Under the pieces are notes generated by a model. That model ran no database searches. It was not told the origin of the DNA and saw only the letters and a program-made list of their open reading frames with translations. From assembly GCA_013694825.1 (NCBI GenBank), contig JACDBR010000074.1, positions 1 through 9,285 of the forward strand: a stretch of DNA of 9,285 bases. The letters run 5' to 3'. This document shows, in pieces, positions 6,356 through 9,285 of this stretch. The position numbers were made by a program, and so were the translations under genes. The DNA is from Solirubrobacterales bacterium (GTDB taxonomy: Bacteria > Actinomycetota > Thermoleophilia > Solirubrobacterales > 70-9). Each line of letters begins with the position of its first letter. Position 1 is the first letter of the stretch.

Positions 6356-6565
6356 TCAGCGTGCGGCGAGCTCGCCAGCGCGCTCACGTTCCAGTCGCTC
6401 GACCTCGCTCGCGAGTCGCTGCTGCTCGATTCGCATCTCGTCCACCTTGGCCTGCGCCTTCCGGTCGCCTCCGCCGGTCATGCCCTTGCCCATCATCCAC
6501 ATCATCAGACCCATCCCGACTGGGCATGCCAGGACGGCTAGTCCTAAGAGGATCGACTCCACCAT
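6356..6565 (-). CDS. small Met-rich membrane-anchored coiled-coil protein
   Basis: This 69-aa protein consists of one transmembrane helix (about 4-25) containing ACPVGMGLMMWMMGKGM, then a charged heptad-like stretch (about 35-64: Lys/Glu/Arg with spaced Val, Met, Leu) that should form a coiled coil. The helix end holds Cys14 and Met 18, 21, 22, 24, 25 and 29, a composition seen in small proteins near copper pumps. I know no characterised function. The ATG at 6563-6565 is preceded by AAAGGAG with a tight 2-nt gap. It is first in the cluster, 55 nt before blaI, directly behind a BlaI-type operator. A role as envelope metal ligand or as a partner of the M56 protease is speculative. Confidence 0.72.
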   Translation of the reverse strand: MVESILLGLAVLACPVGMGLMMWMMGKGMTGGGDRKAQAKVDEMRIEQQRLASEVERLERERAGELAAR

Positions 6566-6580
6566 TGCTCCTTTGCTCGC

Positions 6581-6601
6581 TAGATACGACGTAGAGTAGT
6601 A
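6581..6601 (-). promoter_or_regulatory. BlaI-type operator/promoter for the 69-aa gene-blaI-M56 cluster
   Basis: TACGAC-GTAGA-GTAGTA (6585-6601, plus strand) is a 17-bp dyad with the same arms and 5-bp spacer as the site at 4860-4876. On the minus strand TATCTA (6581-6586) overlaps the operator end at exactly the offset of the TAGAAT -10 box at the other site. It is a mediocre -10 match; if used, the leader would be only about 9 nt and contain the Shine-Dalgarno. This implies autoregulation of the blaI cluster. Confidence 0.62.
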
Positions 6602-6612
6602 GGTAGGTGGCG

Positions 6613-6638
6613 CGGATCTCGGCGCCTACTCCGATCCG
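6613..6638 (-). terminator. hairpin between the P450 gene and the blaI cluster
   Basis: CGGATC (6613-6618) and GG (6621-6622) pair with CC (6631-6632) and GATCCG (6633-6638), giving 8 pairs with a 2-nt bulge and an 8-nt loop. It lies downstream of the P450 stop and just upstream of the blaI-cluster operator. No U-tract follows; termination is inferred from position. Confidence 0.35.
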
Positions 6639-6703
6639 GGGCTCGAGATTCAGTGGTCTTGCCAATCTTCGGTTGTGGGTGCGCAGGGTGAAGCCGTTAT
6701 GGA

Positions 6704-8020
6704 TCAGCGGCGGGAGGTGACGATCACGGGCGTGCCCCCCCGGGGCGAGAAGGTGATGTTCCGGCGAGCGATCCGCTCGGGTTTCGAGTTGGCGATCCGC
6801 AAGTCGAGATGGGAGAGAACCTCACGGAGGACGACCCGCATCTCGAACTCGGCAAAAGCGGCACCGAGGCAGCGGCGAACCCCGCCTCCGAACGGGATCC
6901 ACGCGTAGGTCTCGGGCGCCCCGTTCAAGAAGCGCTCGGGGCGAAACTCAAACGGATCTGGATAGATGTCAGCGCGCGTGTGGGTGAGCCAGATTGCCGG
7001 GGTAACGTCGGTTCCTTCCGGAAGCATGTGCCCGTCGACCCGCAGCTCAGATCGCAATCGCCTGCCGGCCAGCGGGACCACCGGGCGCAGGCGAAGGGCC
7101 TCCGCGATTACGGCGCGCAGGTATCCATCCGTGCCGGCGTCTAGCTCGCCGCGTAACCTCGCGAGCGGCTCCGGGTGGCGAAGCAGGAGGTCGAAGGTCC
7201 ATGCCAGCGCCGTCGCGGTCGTCTCATGCCCAGCGAGAAGCAGGGTGATCAGCTGGTCGCGGAGCTCTTCGTGGCTCATCTCAGAGCCGTCCTCGAATCG
7301 GGCAGCGATGAGCATCGAGAGGATGTCCTCACGCTCGCCGGGTCGGTGATCGGCAAGCCGCTCGTCGATCTCAGCCTGGATGAGATCGTCGACCGCCGCA
7401 CCCTCACGCCGCAGGTTGTCGATCGGATCGCGGCGGCCGAAGCGGCGGGCGAGCATCACCCGAAGCTGAAGACGCGGCGAAGCCGTGTTGCTCAGCATCC
7501 GCGCCAGCAGGCCGCGCATCCTCTCGAGGCGTGCCGGGTCGGTGACCCCGAAGACGGCCCGCATGATCACCTCGAGCGTCACGGCCTGCATCCGCGAATG
7601 GACCGGGAAGGAGCTGCCGAGGGGCCAGGAGGCGATCTCCGCGTGGATCACCTCGGTGATCACCGACTCGTACTTCCGCATGCGCTCGCCATGGAAAGCC
7701 GGCAGCATCGCCTTGCGCCGCGATAGGTGCTCCGATCCCTCGAGCAAGAGGACCGAGCGCGAGCCCATCACAGGCTCGAGCGCAAAGCTTCGCCCCGGGG
7801 GGAGGCCACTCTCTCGGCCCCTGTAGAGCGCCCCGATCGCCGCAGGGTCAGAGATCATCACCATCGGCGTCTGGAAGCCGAGAAACCTGACGCTGAAAGC
7901 GTCGCCGTGGTGGCGCCGGCATGCGTCCATGAACTCGATCGGACGAAACAACCAGCGGGCCGTTTGCACTGCGGGCGGGGCCGAAGGTCCGGGCGGCAGG
8001 GTCATGGCGGTGTGAGGCAT
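6704..8020 (-). CDS. cytochrome P450 monooxygenase
   Basis: This 438-aa soluble bacterial P450 would insert one oxygen atom of O2 into an organic substrate using electrons from a ferredoxin or flavodoxin system. All family landmarks are present: a Pro-rich N-terminus (LPPGPSAPP, 8-16), WxxxR-type C-helix replaced by EGSEHLSRRKAMLPAFH (94-110), I-helix AGHETT (263-268) with the oxygen-activating Thr, ExxR (Glu307-Arg310), PERF (361-364) and the haem loop FGGGVRRCLG (377-386) with thiolate ligand Cys384. The pattern resembles the mycobacterial CYP135/CYP138 group, an impression not a search; the substrate is unknown. No ferredoxin or reductase gene is adjacent. ATG 8018-8020 was used; ATG 8003-8005 is an alternative, neither with a clear ribosome site. 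It begins 20 bp after a broken luxR-like gene. Confidence 0.95.
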   Translation of the reverse strand: MPHTAMTLPPGPSAPPAVQTARWLFRPIEFMDACRRHHGDAFSVRFLGFQTPMVMISDPAAIGALYRGRESGLPPGRSFALEPVMGSRSVLLLEGSEHLSRRKAMLPAFHGERMRKYESVITEVIHAEIASWPLGSSFPVHSRMQAVTLEVIMRAVFGVTDPARLERMRGLLARMLSNTASPRLQLRVMLARRFGRRDPIDNLRREGAAVDDLIQAEIDERLADHRPGEREDILSMLIAARFEDGSEMSHEELRDQLITLLLAGHETTATALAWTFDLLLRHPEPLARLRGELDAGTDGYLRAVIAEALRLRPVVPLAGRRLRSELRVDGHMLPEGTDVTPAIWLTHTRADIYPDPFEFRPERFLNGAPETYAWIPFGGGVRRCLGAAFAEFEMRVVLREVLSHLDLRIANSKPERIARRNITFSPRGGTPVIVTSRR

Positions 8021-8040
8021 CGACTGGACGAAAATCGACT

Positions 8041-8268
8041 CTATGCGTTCCGGAGTGACCGATCGGCGGCAGGTCGGCTGACACCGCTCTCGTAGGCGAA
8101 GATCACGATCTGCACGCGATCGCGGAGGTCCAGCTTCATCAGGATCCGCTTCGTGTGGGTCCTGATCGTCGACTCCTCGACGACAAGGGCCCCGGCGATC
8201 TCGCGGTTCGACAGTCCCCGCGCCACCAGCTCGAGAACCTCCCGCTCGCGCGGGGTGAGCTGGTCGCC
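8041..8268 (-). pseudogene. C-terminal remnant of a LuxR/NarL-type response regulator
   Basis: About 75 residues start at [20 protein letters not shown] and continue through NREIA, the recognition segment [22 protein letters not shown] and FAYESGV to a TAG at 8041-8043. This is a complete LuxR HTH with the usual tail of NarL-family regulators. The receiver domain (about 130 residues) that should precede it is missing. The same open frame continues upstream to 8493 only as an Arg-rich shadow of the methyltransferase fragment. It has no start codon or ribosome site of its own at the junction, so I treat it as a remnant, though a protein with a spurious N-terminus cannot be excluded. Confidence 0.75.
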
Positions 8269-8596
8269 GCTCCGGCAGCCGGATCGTTCAGCAGCCCGAC
8301 GACGAGCTGGGCAAGGACGCCATCGAAGCTGGCGTCGAGGAAGGGCAGCGACTCGGCCCGCGCTTGGTGTAACTGAGCGCCGGGAACGCGCGCTCCGCAC
8401 TTCGCCACGGCTTCGGCGTCTGGATCGGCCCCGACGACCCGCTCGGGACCGAGGAGCTCGGCGAGGCGGACGGTCAGGGCGCCCGTTCCGCAACCGACAT
8501 CAAGCACTCGCTCGGGCGGACTCCGGCGACACCGATCAGTGCGCTTGCCAACCCGGCTCCGTAGCGACCAATCCGCGCTTCGTATCCGAGGGTCAC
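8268..8596 (-). pseudogene. frameshifted and truncated class I SAM-dependent methyltransferase
   Basis: From a GTG at 8594-8596 the frame reads VTLGYEARIGRYGAGLASAL and on to GVRPSE, then the expected sequence jumps frame to [11 protein letters not shown] (SAM-binding motif I), GADPD (acidic motif II) and [21 protein letters not shown]. The shift lies at about 8514-8518 and fits one missing base. After about residue 108 the fold stops; most such enzymes continue for another 140-170 residues. Immediately after, at about 8268, the sequence becomes the LuxR HTH in a third frame. Start, motif I and motif II are normal, so the loss looks recent. A reading error could explain the frameshift but not the fusion. 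Confidence 0.7.
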
Positions 8597-8741
8597 ACCC
8601 GGCAATCTACGCGGGGCGGCAAGGCCCACACCGCGCGGGACGGCCCTGCCCCCCTACCTCTAGCTTGAGAGCGTGGGTCCTAGTCGGCCCGCCGTGGTCG
8701 GCAAGCGGTTATCAAGCCAAATCACGGCGATTCCCCGCGAT

Positions 8742-9285
8742 CTACCCCTTTTGCCTGAAGATCCAGAGGCCGCTGTCGCGGTCGCTTGCCAGGACGTACT
8801 CCTTCTGGGTGGAGGGATCAGTCCAGACCTCGACGCCCCAGAAGTTGTTCCCGTTGGCATCCAGGTAACCGCCCGCTTCCAGTAAGCACGGGAAGTCGTC
8901 CTCGCCAGCGGCAACGCAGCGGTCCCGGTCCTTGACGATCCGGATCGCGCGCAGCCCGCCCGCGTAATACGACAGATATGCGAGGCCCGGGTTCGTCGGG
9001 TCCGTCGCGACCTCATGCACGGAGAGGTCCCCGAAGCCGACGGCCCTCGACTCCTGCATGGCCTCCGGGATCGCGAACGTGTCCTGCTCGTTGAGGTTGC
9101 GATCGTAGAGGTGCACATACCCCCAGCCGTCGAACAGGGCCTCCGCGTCGACTCTGTTGCCCAGCTCCCCGATGTCTGGCTCCATCTCGCCGGGGTCACC
9201 ATCGGGGTATGGCACGGAGTAGTCCTCAGGGCGATTGAACAGGTCATGGAGCGCCTCGTGCGTGGTGCACAGGGTGGGAATGACC
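8742..9285 (-). CDS. C-terminal part of a probable secreted beta-propeller (LVIVD-like) protein, partial
   Basis: The minus-strand frame is open from the window edge (9285) to a TAG at 8742-8744, giving the last 181 residues; a GTG at 9213-9215 is internal, because the frame continues upstream without a stop and still looks coding. Repeated blade-like units are visible: GWGYVHLYDRN, LSVHEVATDPTNPGLAYLSYYAGGLRAIRIV, then GNNFWGVEVW and EYVLASDRDSGLWIFRQKG at the end. The pairs 'xVHEV...GLAYLSYYAGGLRAI' and 'VLASDRDSGLWIF' recall LVIVD/YVTN-type propellers of actinobacterial exported proteins. Two Cys in the last third (DRCVAAGEDDFPC) may form a disulfide, which fits export. Enzymatic function is unknown. 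Confidence 0.75.
   Translation of the reverse strand, partial: VIPTLCTTHEALHDLFNRPEDYSVPYPDGDPGEMEPDIGELGNRVDAEALFDGWGYVHLYDRNLNEQDTFAIPEAMQESRAVGFGDLSVHEVATDPTNPGLAYLSYYAGGLRAIRIVKDRDRCVAAGEDDFPCLLEAGGYLDANGNNFWGVEVWTDPSTQKEYVLASDRDSGLWIFRQKG

Noticed and set aside
6301..6387. 29-residue N-terminal extension of BlaI from a GTG
   Set aside because: It overlaps the preceding 69-aa gene and adds a sequence not seen before the BlaI winged helix; 129 residues is a normal family length.
8725..8745. Hairpin after the stop of the propeller-type gene
   Set aside because: ATCGCG and CGTGAT pair with one wobble over a 9-nt loop, but no T-tract follows and a 6-bp stem is expected by chance in this base composition.
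8660..9247. 195-codon frame overlapping the right-edge gene
   Set aside because: It is Thr/Ser/Arg-rich with no motif and lies on the same strand in the wrong frame of a gene with clear propeller-like repeats.

Overview
The window is GC-rich DNA, with third codon positions almost all G or C, dense antisense open frames and GTG/TTG starts. This fits a high-GC actinobacterium. A member of Thermoleophilia (Solirubrobacterales/Gaiellales-like) is my guess from protein style only; no rRNA or other phylogenetic marker is present. Nothing here is a tRNA, rRNA, IS element or CRISPR array, and no gene-free stretch exceeds 300 bases.

Layout. Positions 1-75 may be the 3' end of a plus-strand gene. Positions 163-3144 are a classical copper-export module: csoR on the minus strand, diverging from an overlapping copZ-copA pair on the plus strand, with C-rich/G-rich CsoR-type operator sequence between them. 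Facing copA is a minus-strand set read from right to left: a 69-aa Met-rich membrane/coiled-coil protein (6356-6565), a BlaI/MecI-type repressor (5911-6300), an M56 (BlaR1-like) membrane metalloprotease without a sensor domain (4980-5918), a secreted Met-rich protein with an in-frame 9-bp tandem repeat (4426-4773), an Asp-box/BNR beta-propeller lipoprotein (3431-4312) and a SHOCT-domain membrane peptide (3201-3419).

The most interesting signal is regulatory. The 17-bp dyad TACGAC-N5-GTAGTA occurs twice. One copy lies upstream of the 69-aa gene that leads the blaI-M56 cluster; the other lies in the promoter of the secreted Met-rich gene. This suggests one BlaI-type regulon covering its own operon and the Met-rich/propeller/SHOCT operon. 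Next to the CsoR module, it suggests a two-layer metal response: CsoR controls cytoplasmic Cu(I) export, and BlaI-M56 controls envelope Met-rich proteins. The metal link is inferred from composition and neighbourhood.

The right part holds a cytochrome P450 (6704-8020). Upstream of it is a composite broken locus (8041-8596): the N-terminal third of a SAM-dependent methyltransferase with a 1-nt frameshift, joined out of frame to the C-terminal HTH of a LuxR/NarL regulator. The window ends inside a minus-strand gene for a probable secreted propeller-type (LVIVD-like) protein, of which only the C-terminal 181 residues are visible.
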